From: Pseudomonadota bacterium
GTDB taxonomy: Bacteria; Pseudomonadota; Gammaproteobacteria; Burkholderiales; Thiobacillaceae
Reading direction: 5' to 3'
Assembly (NCBI GenBank): GCA_021821425.1
Contig: JAKACL010000070.1
Span: 1 to 11,423 of the forward strand
DNA length: 11,423 bases
In this document: positions 1-6,124 of the stretch, in pieces
How the letters are laid out: the number at the start of each line of letters is the position of its first letter
How positions within the stretch are numbered: position 1 is the first letter of the stretch
Notes under the pieces: model-generated
The model's input: only the letters and a program-made list of their open reading frames with translations
Told to the model about the DNA's origin: nothing
Database searches by the model: none
Program-made: the position numbers and the translations under genes

Positions 1-1047
1 CTCGTCACCGCAGACGATGGCGCGTTTTATTCCAAGCCCAACCTGTCGAACGCGCTGGCCACCGGCCGTACGGCCGCGGCGCTCTCCAGCGCCAATGCGG
101 AGAAAATGGCGGCGGACCAGAATGCGACCGTGCTGACGCATACCCGCGTCACCGCGATCGACACGCAGGGCCAGCGCATCCGCACCGACCGCGGCGAGCT
201 GGACTACGGCACGCTGGTGCTCGCGCTGGGCGCCGACCCATTTGCGCACGGCCTGTCCGGCAACGGCGCGGCCAGCGTGATGGCGGTGAACGATCTCGCC
301 GGCTACGCGGCGTTCCGCGGCGCCATCGAAGGCAAGCGGCGTATTGCGGTACTCGGCGGCGGGCTGATCGGCTGCGAGTTTGCCAACGATCTGGTGCATG
401 CCGGCTATGCGGTCGACGTGGTGCACCTGGGCGAATGGCCGCTGGAACGCCTGCTGCCGATGGAAGCCGGCCGGCGCCTGGCAGACAGCCTCGCCGCGCT
501 GGGCGTGACCTGGCATTTCGGACGCACCGGAAAAAACGTCGATGCGACTGCGGCCGGCTACCAGCTCACGCTCGACAACGGCAAGGCCCTGGAAGCGGAC
601 GCCGTGCTGTCGGCGATCGGCCTCAAGCCGCGCACCCAGCTTGCGCAGGCCGCCGGCATCCCGGTCGGGCGCGGGATCCAGACCAATGGCCTGCTCGAAA
701 CCGGCGCAGCCCATGTCTATGCGATGGGGGATTGCGCGGAGGTCGACGGCTTGAATCTGCCCTACGTGCAGCCGCTGATGGTGCAGGCGCGCGCGCTCGC
801 CGCCACGCTGACCGGCGCGCCCACGCCGGTGGTCTACGCGCCGATGCCGGTGATGGTGAAGACGCCGGCGCACCCGGTGGCCGTGCTGCCGCCCCGCATC
901 GGCGCGGCCGGCAGCTGGAAGGTCGACTGTTTCGACGGCGGCGTGTGTGCATTGCATCTCGACGCCGGTGGCCGCATGCAGGGCTTCGCGCTCACCGGCA
1001 GCGAAACGTCGCGACGCAACGCGCTGGCGAAGGAACTGGCGGCCTGA
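1..1047 (+). CDS. FAD-dependent rubredoxin:NAD+ reductase-like protein (5' end outside window)
   Basis: Partial gene: the reading frame is open from base 1, and the first in-window ATG (106) lies inside the protein, so the true start is upstream. About 348 residues are visible. The residues encoded at about 28-60 (FYSKPNLSNALATG) match the region after the first FAD-binding segment of rubredoxin reductases. A second dinucleotide-binding motif, GGGLIGCEFANDL, sits at about 355-395, and a C-terminal FAD motif, YAMGDCAE, at about 718-742. By family knowledge such enzymes pass electrons from NADH to rubredoxin in the cytoplasm, for alkane hydroxylation or oxygen/oxidative-stress defence. A rubredoxin gene could lie upstream, outside the window. 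The stop TGA is at 1045-1047. Other pyridine-nucleotide-disulfide oxidoreductases (including the NirB N-terminal module) share this fold, but the FYSKP and GCEFANDL stretches favour rubredoxin reductase. The exact electron partner is inference. Confidence 0.85.
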   Translation, partial: LVTADDGAFYSKPNLSNALATGRTAAALSSANAEKMAADQNATVLTHTRVTAIDTQGQRIRTDRGELDYGTLVLALGADPFAHGLSGNGAASVMAVNDLAGYAAFRGAIEGKRRIAVLGGGLIGCEFANDLVHAGYAVDVVHLGEWPLERLLPMEAGRRLADSLAALGVTWHFGRTGKNVDATAAGYQLTLDNGKALEADAVLSAIGLKPRTQLAQAAGIPVGRGIQTNGLLETGAAHVYAMGDCAEVDGLNLPYVQPLMVQARALAATLTGAPTPVVYAPMPVMVKTPAHPVAVLPPRIGAAGSWKVDCFDGGVCALHLDAGGRMQGFALTGSETSRRNALAKELAA

Positions 1048-1106
1048 ATTGTCGGCGATCAGGATTCCGGGCGAGCGGCGCCCTCTCCTCCGGCAACAAC
1101 GAGTCT

Positions 1107-1511
1107 TTAGCGTTGTTCGTCCGGCTGCAGCGCGTCGATCAGCGGGCAGCTCACCGGGCCCCGACGGCTGGCGCAGCGGTCGACCAGTTGCGCCAGCGCC
1201 GCTTCGATCCGCTGCAGATCGGATAAACGCTGACGTACATCGGCCAGCTTGTGTTCGGCAATCGCCCGCGCTTCCGCGCACCGGGTGCCGTCGTCCAGCC
1301 GCAGCAACTGGGCAATCTCGTCCAGCGTAAAGCCGATGCGCTGCGCCGCCTTGATGAACTGCACCCGCGCCACCTCGGCGTCGCCGTAACGGCGGATGCC
1401 GCCGAGCGGCTTGGCAGGCTCGACGAGCAGGCCGCGCCGCTGGTAGAAGCGGATGGTCTCGACATTGACGCCGGCTGCCTGCGCGACGCCTGAAATGGTA
1501 TGGCGGTCCAT
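1107..1511 (-). CDS. merR: Mercury-responsive transcriptional regulator MerR
   Basis: A 134-residue MerR-family regulator, divergent from merT. The N-terminal winged helix-turn-helix (about residues 5-70) contains [16 protein letters not shown], nearly identical to Tn501 MerR as I recall it. A dimerisation helix follows. The three mercury-binding cysteines are present at C78, C113 and C122. Their spacings (35 and 9) equal those of Tn501 C82/C117/C126, and the [10 protein letters not shown] tail is typical. The extra Cys of Tn501 two residues before C117 is Asp here. I chose the ATG at 1511 over an upstream extension to 1571 because the extension would cross the operator, and because GGAG (complement of 1517-1520) lies 5 nt upstream of this ATG. 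That ribosome site touches the operator dyad, so bound MerR should repress its own gene. Known role: repressor without Hg(II), activator of merT onward with Hg(II), by untwisting an overlong promoter spacer. Confidence 0.95.
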   Translation of the reverse strand: MDRHTISGVAQAAGVNVETIRFYQRRGLLVEPAKPLGGIRRYGDAEVARVQFIKAAQRIGFTLDEIAQLLRLDDGTRCAEARAIAEHKLADVRQRLSDLQRIEAALAQLVDRCASRRGPVSCPLIDALQPDEQR

Positions 1512-1512
1512 C

Positions 1513-1544
1513 TTGACTCCGTACTTGGGTACGGCGCTTATCGT
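1513..1544 (+). promoter_or_regulatory. mer operator/promoter (MerR-activated, overlong spacer)
   Basis: The -35 element TTGACT (1513-1518) is followed directly by the perfect dyad CCGTAC-TTGG-GTACGG (1519-1534). The half-sites match the Tn501/Tn21 mer operator from memory; only the 4-bp centre differs. The -10 is either TTATCG (1538-1543, 19-bp spacer) or TATCGT (1539-1544, 20-bp spacer). Such overlong spacers are the hallmark of MerR-type activation. It drives merT, merP and the following small gene rightwards, and lies 2 nt from the merR start codon. Confidence 0.93.
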
Positions 1545-1573
1545 ACGTCCATCGTCAACATTTAGAAACACCG

Positions 1574-1912
1574 ATGGACACGAAACCCACCCTCTGGGCC
1601 AGCGCGCTGGCCGCGATCGGTGCCTCGCTCTGTTGCGTGGCGCCGCTGGTGCTCGTCAGCCTGGGTCTCGGCGGCGCGTGGCTGGCCACGCTCACCCAAT
1701 TCGAACCGCTGCGGCCGTTATTCATCGCCCTCACGCTCGGCCTGCTGGCGCTCGCCTGGCACAGGCTCTATCGCCGCGCCGCTGTCTGCGTGCCCGGGCA
1801 GGTCTGCGCCGATGCTGCCGTGCTGCGGCGCCAGCGCCGCATTTTCTGGGGCGTTGCGGTTCCCTTGCTGCTTCTGCTGGCTTTTCCCTGGTACGCGTTC
1901 TTGTTCTACTGA
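1574..1912 (+). CDS. merT: Mercuric ion transport protein MerT
   Basis: 112 residues, the usual MerT length. It is an inner-membrane protein with three hydrophobic segments (about residues 9-35, 46-66 and 90-110). The vicinal pair C20-C21 in the first segment accepts Hg(II) from periplasmic MerP, and C72/C78 in the cytoplasmic loop (CVPGQVC) normally hands it to the reductase MerA. All four cysteines are present, so the transporter looks intact. The ATG at 1574 is about 30 nt downstream of the mer -10, and no strong Shine-Dalgarno is visible, so translation of this first gene may be modest. The stop (1910-1912) is 12 nt before merP. Importing Hg(II) with no merA beside it is unusual (see findings). 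Confidence 0.95.
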   Translation: MDTKPTLWASALAAIGASLCCVAPLVLVSLGLGGAWLATLTQFEPLRPLFIALTLGLLALAWHRLYRRAAVCVPGQVCADAAVLRRQRRIFWGVAVPLLLLLAFPWYAFLFY

Positions 1913-1924
1913 AGGAGATTGACC

Positions 1925-2212
1925 ATGAAAAAACCTTTCTGTCTGGCGGCTCTGCTCGTTGCCGTCGCCAGCCCGTCTTTCGCGGCGCAGCAGACGGTTA
2001 CGCTCGCCGTGCCGGGCATGAGCTGCGCGGCGTGTCCCATCACCGTGAAGAAGGCCTTGACCCAGGTCGAAGGCGTCACGCGCGCCGAGGTCGACTACGC
2101 CGCGCGTCAGGCCGTCGTGACCTTCGACGACGCCAGGACCGGCGTGGCGAGCCTGACGCAAGCCACCGCCGATGCCGGTTATCCGTCGACGCTGAAGGAG
2201 CCGGGCAAGTGA
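1925..2212 (+). CDS. merP: Periplasmic mercury-binding protein MerP
   Basis: 95 residues from the ATG at 1925, preceded by AAGGAG (1912-1917) at 7 nt. A TTG at 1919 in frame is less likely because it would sit almost on the ribosome site. Residues 1-20 form a Sec signal peptide (KK, hydrophobic core, SFA cleavage before AQQ). The mature part is a heavy-metal-associated (HMA) domain with the metal loop GMSCAACP; C34 and C37 bind Hg(II). The remainder (ITVKKAL, EGVTRAEV, AVVTFDDA, DAGYPS) follows Tn501 MerP closely. Known role: scavenges Hg(II) in the periplasm and delivers it to MerT. Its stop TGA overlaps the GTG start of the next gene, indicating translational coupling. Confidence 0.95.
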   Translation: MKKPFCLAALLVAVASPSFAAQQTVTLAVPGMSCAACPITVKKALTQVEGVTRAEVDYAARQAVVTFDDARTGVASLTQATADAGYPSTLKEPGK

Positions 2213-2439
2213 CGGACGTCGTGCTCGAATCGACGCTGACCTGTCCGCTGTGCGGTCACGTCAAAACCGAAACCATGCCGACCGATGCCTGCCAGTGGTA
2301 TTACGAATGCGAAGCCTGCCATGACGTGTTGATGCCGCTGCCGGGAGATTGCTGCGTGTTCTGTTCCTACGGCAGCGTGCCGTGTCCGCCGATCCAGCTG
2401 GCGGGCAAGATGGACGGTTGCTGCGGCGGTGCCGACTAG
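2209..2439 (+). CDS. GDCCVxC domain-containing small cysteine-rich protein
   Basis: 76 residues starting with GTG at 2209, whose last two bases open the merP stop (GTGA overlap). AAGGAG at 2195-2200 is spaced 8 nt from the start. There are 11 cysteines: a CPLC knuckle (C12, C15), C28, an ECEAC pair (C34, C37), the signature GDCCVFCSYGSVPCPPIQ (residues 46-63; C48, C49, C52, C59) and a C-terminal GCCGG (C71, C72). No signal peptide is seen, so it is probably cytoplasmic. The family is known from annotation as GDCCVxC domain-containing (seleno)proteins that often follow merTP; some members carry selenocysteine, whereas this one reads Cys throughout. Its biochemical role is not established to my knowledge. 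The position and thiol density suggest cytoplasmic handling of Hg(II) or another soft metal (inference). Confidence 0.85.
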   Translation: MTDVVLESTLTCPLCGHVKTETMPTDACQWYYECEACHDVLMPLPGDCCVFCSYGSVPCPPIQLAGKMDGCCGGAD

Positions 2440-2876
2440 CACGTTTTGCAGGGCTCGACGGGCAGACCGCGCGCGATCCAGCCCGGCCCGGCGCTGCTGC
2501 CGACCATGCCTTCCCTGATGTTGTAGACCTGGGTGAAACCGGCTTCCTGCAACGCCTTCTGCATGTGCGTGGTGCGATTTCCGGTACGGCAGATGATCCC
2601 GATCGGGGTGTCGCGCTTGCCGTCGAGTTCTGCCGCGACCTGGCGCACGAAACCCGATACGCCCTGCGGGTGCACCATGTTGATTCGCAGGGCGCCTTCG
2701 GCGATGCCGGTCTGGCGCCACTCGTCGGGTCGCCGGATGTCGATCAGGGTCAACTGCCCGGCCTGCGCCTGCGCATAGGCTTCGGGGGCTGTCAGCGTAG
2801 GCCCGCTTTCGGTGGAGCACGCGCCGAGCGACAGCAGCGCGAGGACGGCAAGGGGCAGGGGATGCTTCAGTGACAT
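2436..2876 (-). CDS. Rhodanese-domain lipoprotein
   Basis: 146 residues. An N-terminal lipoprotein signal (SLKH, hydrophobic core, lipobox LGAC with C20) predicts lipidation. Ser at +2 (no Asp) suggests sorting to the outer membrane. Residues about 28-140 form one rhodanese domain with DIRRPDEW (46-53) and the active-site loop CRTGNRT (96-102, catalytic C96), followed by YNIREGMVG. By family knowledge it carries sulfane sulfur as a Cys-persulfide in the periplasm; the natural donor and acceptor are unknown. The protein ends in an extra C-K-T-C motif (C143, C146). GGAG on the minus strand lies 5 nt before the ATG. Its stop overlaps the convergent GDCCVxC stop by 4 bp (2436-2439), with no terminator between them. 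Confidence 0.88.
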   Translation of the reverse strand: MSLKHPLPLAVLALLSLGACSTESGPTLTAPEAYAQAQAGQLTLIDIRRPDEWRQTGIAEGALRINMVHPQGVSGFVRQVAAELDGKRDTPIGIICRTGNRTTHMQKALQEAGFTQVYNIREGMVGSSAGPGWIARGLPVEPCKTC

Positions 2877-2980
2877 GCGTTCTCCGTTTGTTCATATCGG
2901 GTCACGCATCAGTTTACCGATCCGGCTTGAAGTTCCGCGTCCCGCATGGTCAGCGACCGCGACTTGCGCGAGAATGCGGC

Positions 2981-3340
2981 ATGGACATCTTCCGCATCTT
3001 CCACCTGCAATGCGCGCGGCGCCTGCCCGCGCTGCCCGACGCGCATCCCTGCTCGCGCCTGCACGGCCATTCGTTCCAGGTCGGACTGACCGTCAGCGGC
3101 GAAGTCGATCCGGCGTTCGGCTGGGTACTCGACTTCGCCGAGCTGGAGAGGGCTTGGCAGCCCATTCACCGTGCGCTCGATCACCGTAATCTGAACGACA
3201 TCGCCGGGCTGGAAAACCCCACCAGTGAAAACCTGGCGGTATGGCTGTGGCAGCAGCTCAAGCCCGCGCTGCCGGGGCTGTCTCAGATCGAGGTGATGGA
3301 AACGCACGACAGCGGTTGCCGTTATAACGGCCCTCCCTGA
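2981..3340 (+). CDS. queD: QueD-type 6-carboxy-5,6,7,8-tetrahydropterin synthase
   Basis: 119 residues, close to E. coli QueD (about 120), which it resembles along its whole length as I recall that sequence (RLHGHSF, GEVDP, GWVLDFAEL, LDHRNLND, LENPTSE, ET at the end). Known role: converts 7,8-dihydroneopterin triphosphate to 6-carboxytetrahydropterin in the queuosine/preQ0 pathway; it is a zinc enzyme in the cytosol. Catalytic residues are visible: C24, the D67-H68 pair and E107. Zinc ligands H28 and H30 (HGH) are present, but the first ligand expected in an AAHRLP context reads CARRLP, with R13 (codon CGG) instead of His. The ATG at 2981 has only a weak GAG-containing ribosome site; another ATG at 2974 is out of frame. 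Function as QueD is likely but not certain because of the ligand change. Confidence 0.85.
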   Translation: MDIFRIFHLQCARRLPALPDAHPCSRLHGHSFQVGLTVSGEVDPAFGWVLDFAELERAWQPIHRALDHRNLNDIAGLENPTSENLAVWLWQQLKPALPGLSQIEVMETHDSGCRYNGPP

Positions 3341-3359
3341 CGCATTGCGCCCAGACGAC

Positions 3360-3391
3360 AAGGGCGGCGCCCGTCTGCGGACGCCGCCCTT
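3360..3391. terminator. Hairpin terminator between convergent queD and hsp20
   Basis: A perfect 10-bp GC-rich stem pairs AAGGGCGGCG (3360-3369) with CGCCGCCCTT (3382-3391) around a 12-nt loop. It lies between the queD stop (3340) and the hsp20 stop (3414). Only a short T run follows in either direction, so it may act as a weak bidirectional intrinsic terminator or an RNA 3'-end stabiliser. Confidence 0.65.
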
Positions 3392-3413
3392 TGCAGGCCA
3401 GATATAGGCCGGG

Positions 3414-3857
3414 TTACTGGATCGTCAGTTCTTTGGCCGAGTTGGCCACTTTTTTCGGCAGGGTCAGTTCCAGCACTCCGTCGGTGTACCGAGCCTGGGC
3501 GTTGGACTCGTCAACCTCATGCGACAGGGTGAAGCTGCGCGCCACCTTGCCGCTGTAGCGCTCTGAACGCAGCACCTTCTCGCCTTCCTTCACGTCCTTT
3601 TCCATCTTCGTTTCGGCGCTGATCGAAATCTGGTTGCCGTCGATGCTGACGTGGATGTCTTCCTTCTTCACGCCCGGAATGTCGGCATGCACGGTGTATG
3701 CGTTGTCGTTTTCCTTCAGGTCCAGCTTGATCTGCATCTGCGGCTGGCCCTCGAACAGCGCTGGGCGCACGAAAAAGCCCTTGAGCATGTCGTCGATATC
3801 GCTGAACGGATCGATGCGGGCAAGATTGAGGGGATCGTATCGACTGAGATTGGGCAT
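3414..3857 (-). CDS. Small heat shock protein, Hsp20/alpha-crystallin family
   Basis: 147 residues from the ATG at 3857, with AGGAG on the minus strand 8 nt upstream. A GTG 9 nt further upstream is in frame but overlaps that ribosome site, so it was rejected. A short N-terminal arm (RYDPLNLARIDPFSDIDDMLKGFF) is followed by an alpha-crystallin domain from about residue 40, with YTVHADIPGVKKEDIHVSI, the RSERYSGKVARSFTL strand and the A-x-Y-x-x-G-V-L-E-L-T-L-P-K-K signature near the end. The tail ends KELTIQ, in the usual place of the short C-terminal anchoring motif. Known role: ATP-independent holdase that binds unfolding proteins in the cytoplasm. It appears monocistronic: a terminator lies on its 3' side and about 340 bp without a gene on its 5' side. 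Confidence 0.95.
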   Translation of the reverse strand: MPNLSRYDPLNLARIDPFSDIDDMLKGFFVRPALFEGQPQMQIKLDLKENDNAYTVHADIPGVKKEDIHVSIDGNQISISAETKMEKDVKEGEKVLRSERYSGKVARSFTLSHEVDESNAQARYTDGVLELTLPKKVANSAKELTIQ

Positions 3858-3919
3858 GATTTTCACTCCTGAAAAATATTCTGGATAAGCGCCTGAGCCG
3901 CCTCGGTGGCTGTGTATTC

Positions 3920-3948
3920 AATCTAGACCCGTGGCCGGCGAATTCAAG
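3920..3948 (-). promoter_or_regulatory. Possible hsp20 promoter
   Basis: On the minus strand, CTTGAA (complement of 3943-3948) contains a TTGAAT -35 (3942-3947). Sixteen bp further is TAGATT (complement of 3920-3925; 4 of 6 to the sigma-70 -10). The CTTGAA start also resembles a sigma-32 -35, but no clear CCCCAT-like -10 is seen, so the sigma factor is undecided. The position is 63 bp upstream of the hsp20 ATG. Confidence 0.35.
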
Positions 3949-4087
3949 ACCGATGCGCCCCCGTAGTGACGGTCATCCTTGGTGGCAGCGAATTTGCCTG
4001 CTGTGCGCTTTCACCACGCCGAACGCCGAAACAGGCCGCTTGCGGCCAGAAGGCAGCCCCCGGGGATTGCTCAGTGCCGTCATGTCG

Positions 4088-4183
4088 GCGGCAGGGGATA
4101 AAATGGCAGTCACAGGGTGGGACTGCGGCGGGCGGCCAGGGCAATACAGGCGCGGAATTCGTGGCCCCGGTGACCCCTGCCGC
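4088..4183 (+). other. Candidate structured leader upstream of ynfA
   Basis: Two 10-nt segments, 4088-4097 (GCGGCAGGGG) and 4174-4183 (CCCCTGCCGC), are perfectly complementary and 76 nt apart. Inside them are a 6-bp hairpin (4106-4111 with 4121-4126, 9-nt loop) and a 5-bp helix (4134-4138 with 4162-4166), giving a possible three-way junction that ends 24 nt before the ynfA GTG. The sequence does not match a riboswitch class I know. In GC-rich DNA such pairing can arise by chance, so confidence is low. Confidence 0.3.
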
Positions 4184-4206
4184 ATCGCCAGGTTGAAAGG
4201 GAATGG

Positions 4207-4539
4207 GTGGAGTTTTTCAAGACATTGGGTTTGTTTGCCGCCACGGCCATCGCTGAAATTGTCGGCTGTTACTTGCCGTACCTGTGGCTCAGGCAAGGGC
4301 ATTCGGCGTGGCTTCTGATTCCGGCCGCACTGAGTCTGGCTGCGTTTGCCTGGCTGCTGACGCTGCATCCGCAGGCTGCCGGACGTGTCTATGCAGCCTA
4401 TGGCGGCGTGTATGTCAGCGTCGCACTGTTCTGGCTCTGGGCCGTGGAGGCGGTGCGGCCCAGCCTGTCCGACTGGGTGGGCGTCAGCGTGTGCCTGCTC
4501 GGCATGGCCATCATCATGTTCGGGTCGCGTCATGCCTGA
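4207..4539 (+). CDS. ynfA: YnfA/UPF0060 family small membrane protein
   Basis: 110 residues, the usual family length (about 108-110). Four transmembrane segments are evident (about residues 4-24, 33-50, 60-80 and 86-105). The family signature is clear: an N-terminal [16 protein letters not shown] stretch, AYGGVYV in the third segment and a D-W-x-G-V run in the fourth. It starts with GTG at 4207, preceded by AAGGG (4197-4201) at 5 nt; an ATG at 4203 is out of frame. The fold is related to small multidrug resistance (SMR) transporters, and some YnfA proteins are reported as efflux pumps, but the natural substrate is not established. Its last 8 bp overlap the start of the diguanylate cyclase gene, so the two are probably translated from one mRNA. 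Confidence 0.93.
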   Translation: MEFFKTLGLFAATAIAEIVGCYLPYLWLRQGHSAWLLIPAALSLAAFAWLLTLHPQAAGRVYAAYGGVYVSVALFWLWAVEAVRPSLSDWVGVSVCLLGMAIIMFGSRHA

Positions 4540-5992
4540 TACGCGCATCAACGCGCCCCGGACCGGTCGGCCATCCGACGGAAGCGACGACAAGGGCGCA
4601 AGCTCCCCGCTTCTGCCGAGCAAGGTCATGGATCTGCTGCTCGACGCGGTCTGCGTCGTCGACGCACGGGGTGTTTTCGTCTTCATCAGCGCTGCGGGAG
4701 AACGCATTTTCGGTTACCGGCCGGAGGAGATGATCGGCCGGCAGGTGCTCGACTTCGTGCATCCCGAGGACCGGGCAAGGACGCTGCAGACGATCGAAGA
4801 GATCCTGGACGGCCAGCCCCAGCCCCTTTTCGAAAACCGCTATGTGCGCAAGGATGGCCAGATCGTTCACCTCATGTGGTCGGCCCGCTGGTCGGAGCCC
4901 GACCAGTTGCGGGTTGCGGTGGCGCGCGACATTACCGAGCGCAAGCGCGCCGACGCCCTGCAGGCCGCGCTTTATGCCATTTCCGAAGCGGCTCATACCG
5001 CCGAAGATCAGGTCGCCCTGTTCGAACGCATCCACCAGATTATTGGCGAGCTGCTGCCGGCGGCCAATTTCTTCGTCGCGCTGTACGACGCCGGCGAGGA
5101 CGCATTGACCTTTCCCTACTGCGCCGATGAATTCGGCCAGGCACCTGGGCCGCAGAAGCTGGATTCGGCGGCGATGAGCGCCGAGGTCATCCGTACCGGC
5201 CAGGTGCTGTTGCTGGCGCCGCAGGCCAACCCGGGACTGACCAGTCAGGCCTGGCTCGATGTCAGTCGCAACGCGCTGCACTGGCTGGGCGTGCCGCTGT
5301 TTGCAAAGGAGGGCGTCATCGGCGCGCTGGTGGTGCAAAGTTATGACAACGAGACGCGCTACACCCAGAAGGACATCGAGCTGCTGCAGTTCGTCGCCAA
5401 TCAGATCGCCCCGGTGATCGAGCGCAAGCAGATGGAACTCTGGCTGCAGCACATCGCCCGGCACGATCCGCTCACCGATCTGCCCAACCGCGAGCTGTTC
5501 CACGACCGGCTGCAAACCGCGCTGCGCATGTCCGAACGCGACCCGTCGCCGCTGTCCCTGCTGTACCTCGACCTGGACCGGTTCAAGCAGGTCAACGACA
5601 CGCTGGGGCACGCCGCTGGCGACCTGCTGTTGCAGGAGGTCGCGCGCCGCCTGCGGCGCTGCGTACGCGAATCGGATACGGTGGGACGCATCGGCGGCGA
5701 CGAATTCCTGGTGCTGCTCAACGGCATCGATCCGCCCGAACAGGCCCTCTCGGTCGCCGAGAAGATCCGCGCTGCGCTCGATCAGCCTTTTGAACTGGCC
5801 GGCCAGCAGGTGCGGGTTTCACCCAGCATCGGGGTGGCCTTCTACCCCGCGCATGGCCGCGACTACAAGCAGCTGATCCGCTATGCCGACGAGGCGATGT
5901 ACGACGCCAAAAAACATGGCGGCAACCGCGTCCAGGTCAGCCTCCGCCCCAGCCTGCTCGATCCGCCGCACGCGCACCCGTCCGCGCCCTGA
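4532..5992 (+). CDS. PAS-GAF-GGDEF diguanylate cyclase
   Basis: 486 residues from the ATG at 4532, which overlaps the ynfA stop by 8 bp. Upstream in-frame ATGs would lie deep in ynfA and give low-complexity protein. Domains in order: a PAS domain (about 31-138, with [18 protein letters not shown] and the closing DITERK), a GAF domain (about 145-295) and a GGDEF domain (about 300-475). The catalytic motif GGDEF is intact at residues 388-392, and a product-inhibition I-site RESD lies 5 residues before it. The domain opens with DPLTDLPNR (from 312). No EAL domain and no transmembrane segment are seen, so it should be a cytoplasmic synthase of cyclic di-GMP with feedback inhibition. The signals sensed by PAS and GAF are unknown; the PAS has no obvious cofactor marker. 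Confidence 0.93.
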   Translation: MPDTRINAPRTGRPSDGSDDKGASSPLLPSKVMDLLLDAVCVVDARGVFVFISAAGERIFGYRPEEMIGRQVLDFVHPEDRARTLQTIEEILDGQPQPLFENRYVRKDGQIVHLMWSARWSEPDQLRVAVARDITERKRADALQAALYAISEAAHTAEDQVALFERIHQIIGELLPAANFFVALYDAGEDALTFPYCADEFGQAPGPQKLDSAAMSAEVIRTGQVLLLAPQANPGLTSQAWLDVSRNALHWLGVPLFAKEGVIGALVVQSYDNETRYTQKDIELLQFVANQIAPVIERKQMELWLQHIARHDPLTDLPNRELFHDRLQTALRMSERDPSPLSLLYLDLDRFKQVNDTLGHAAGDLLLQEVARRLRRCVRESDTVGRIGGDEFLVLLNGIDPPEQALSVAEKIRAALDQPFELAGQQVRVSPSIGVAFYPAHGRDYKQLIRYADEAMYDAKKHGGNRVQVSLRPSLLDPPHAHPSAP

Positions 5993-5996
5993 CCCG

Positions 5997-6013
5997 CGCA
6001 CCAATTTGCGGCA
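5997..6013 (+). promoter_or_regulatory. NtrC-like enhancer site 1 upstream of nasA
   Basis: CGCACCAATTTGCGGCA matches 9 of 12 conserved positions of the dyad TGCACC-N5-GGTGCA (consensus from memory). It begins 5 bp after the cyclase stop and is centred at 6005, about 130 bp upstream of the predicted nasA start of transcription. Confidence 0.5.
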
Positions 6014-6027
6014 CCCCGCTCCGCGCA

Positions 6028-6044
6028 TGCACTGCCGCTGAGCA
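6028..6044 (+). promoter_or_regulatory. NtrC-like enhancer site 2 upstream of nasA
   Basis: TGCACTGCCGCTGAGCA matches 9 of 12 conserved positions of TGCACC-N5-GGTGCA. Its centre (6036) is 31 bp, about three helical turns, from site 1. Such tandem spacing supports cooperative NtrC binding, as at E. coli glnA. Confidence 0.5.
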
Positions 6045-6073
6045 TGGCGGCCGTCACTGGCCCGGCCGGATTG

Positions 6074-6086
6074 GATCAAGTCCTTG
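6074..6086 (+). promoter_or_regulatory. IHF-like site upstream of nasA
   Basis: GATCAAGTCCTTG matches 8 of 9 conserved positions of the IHF consensus WATCAANNNNTTR. It lies between the NtrC-like pair and the sigma-54 promoter, where a DNA bend would bring them together. Confidence 0.45.
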
Positions 6087-6107
6087 AATTCATTGCGCTG
6101 CAGGCTT

Positions 6108-6124
6108 CTGGCACAGACCCTGCT
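6108..6124 (+). promoter_or_regulatory. Sigma-54 (-24/-12) promoter of nasA
   Basis: CTGGCACAGACCCTGCT agrees with YTGGCACGNNNNTTGCW at all but two specified positions and has the required GG-N10-GC spacing. Transcription would begin near 6135, at the edge of the purine-rich ribosome site (about 6135-6142), giving a leader of only about 13 nt before the nasA ATG at 6148. Sigma-54 control of nitrate assimilation is well known in proteobacteria. Confidence 0.7.

Larger units (their letters stand above)
3858..4206. other. Intergenic region without a supported gene (hsp20 to ynfA)
   Basis: About 350 bp between two divergent genes. I find no ORF with convincing protein-like composition on either strand. 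The left part holds the hsp20 ribosome site and possible promoter. The right part (4088-4183) holds a candidate folded element, listed separately. A lone TAAAAT (4099-4104) resembles a -10, but no acceptable -35 precedes it. Confidence 0.7.

Noticed and set aside
1095..1117. Hairpin AACAACG/CGTTGTT at the 3' end of merR
   Set aside because: 7-bp stem without a T run in either direction and mostly formed by the last merR codons; not convincing as a terminator.
1453..2208. Long in-frame extension upstream of the GDCCVxC gene, suggesting a fused protein
   Set aside because: The extension is low-complexity shadow sequence through merT and merP in another frame. The GTG at 2209 with AAGGAG and overlap with the merP stop explains the gene.
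2179..2895. 238-codon minus-strand frame across the GDCCVxC and rhodanese region
   Set aside because: It overlaps the true rhodanese frame on the same strand and has Arg/Ala/His-rich shadow composition.
4099..4104. TAAAAT as a sigma-70 -10 for ynfA
   Set aside because: Five of six matches, but no acceptable -35 at 16-18 bp; left as a remark only.
3953..4318. Possible small genes in the hsp20-ynfA gap (frames from 3953 and 3966)
   Set aside because: No ribosome site, no domain, biased composition, and one runs into ynfA in a different frame.
6031..6052. GCCGC/GCGGC hairpin after the diguanylate cyclase as its terminator
   Set aside because: Stem of about 5 bp without a T run, and it overlaps the second NtrC-like site.
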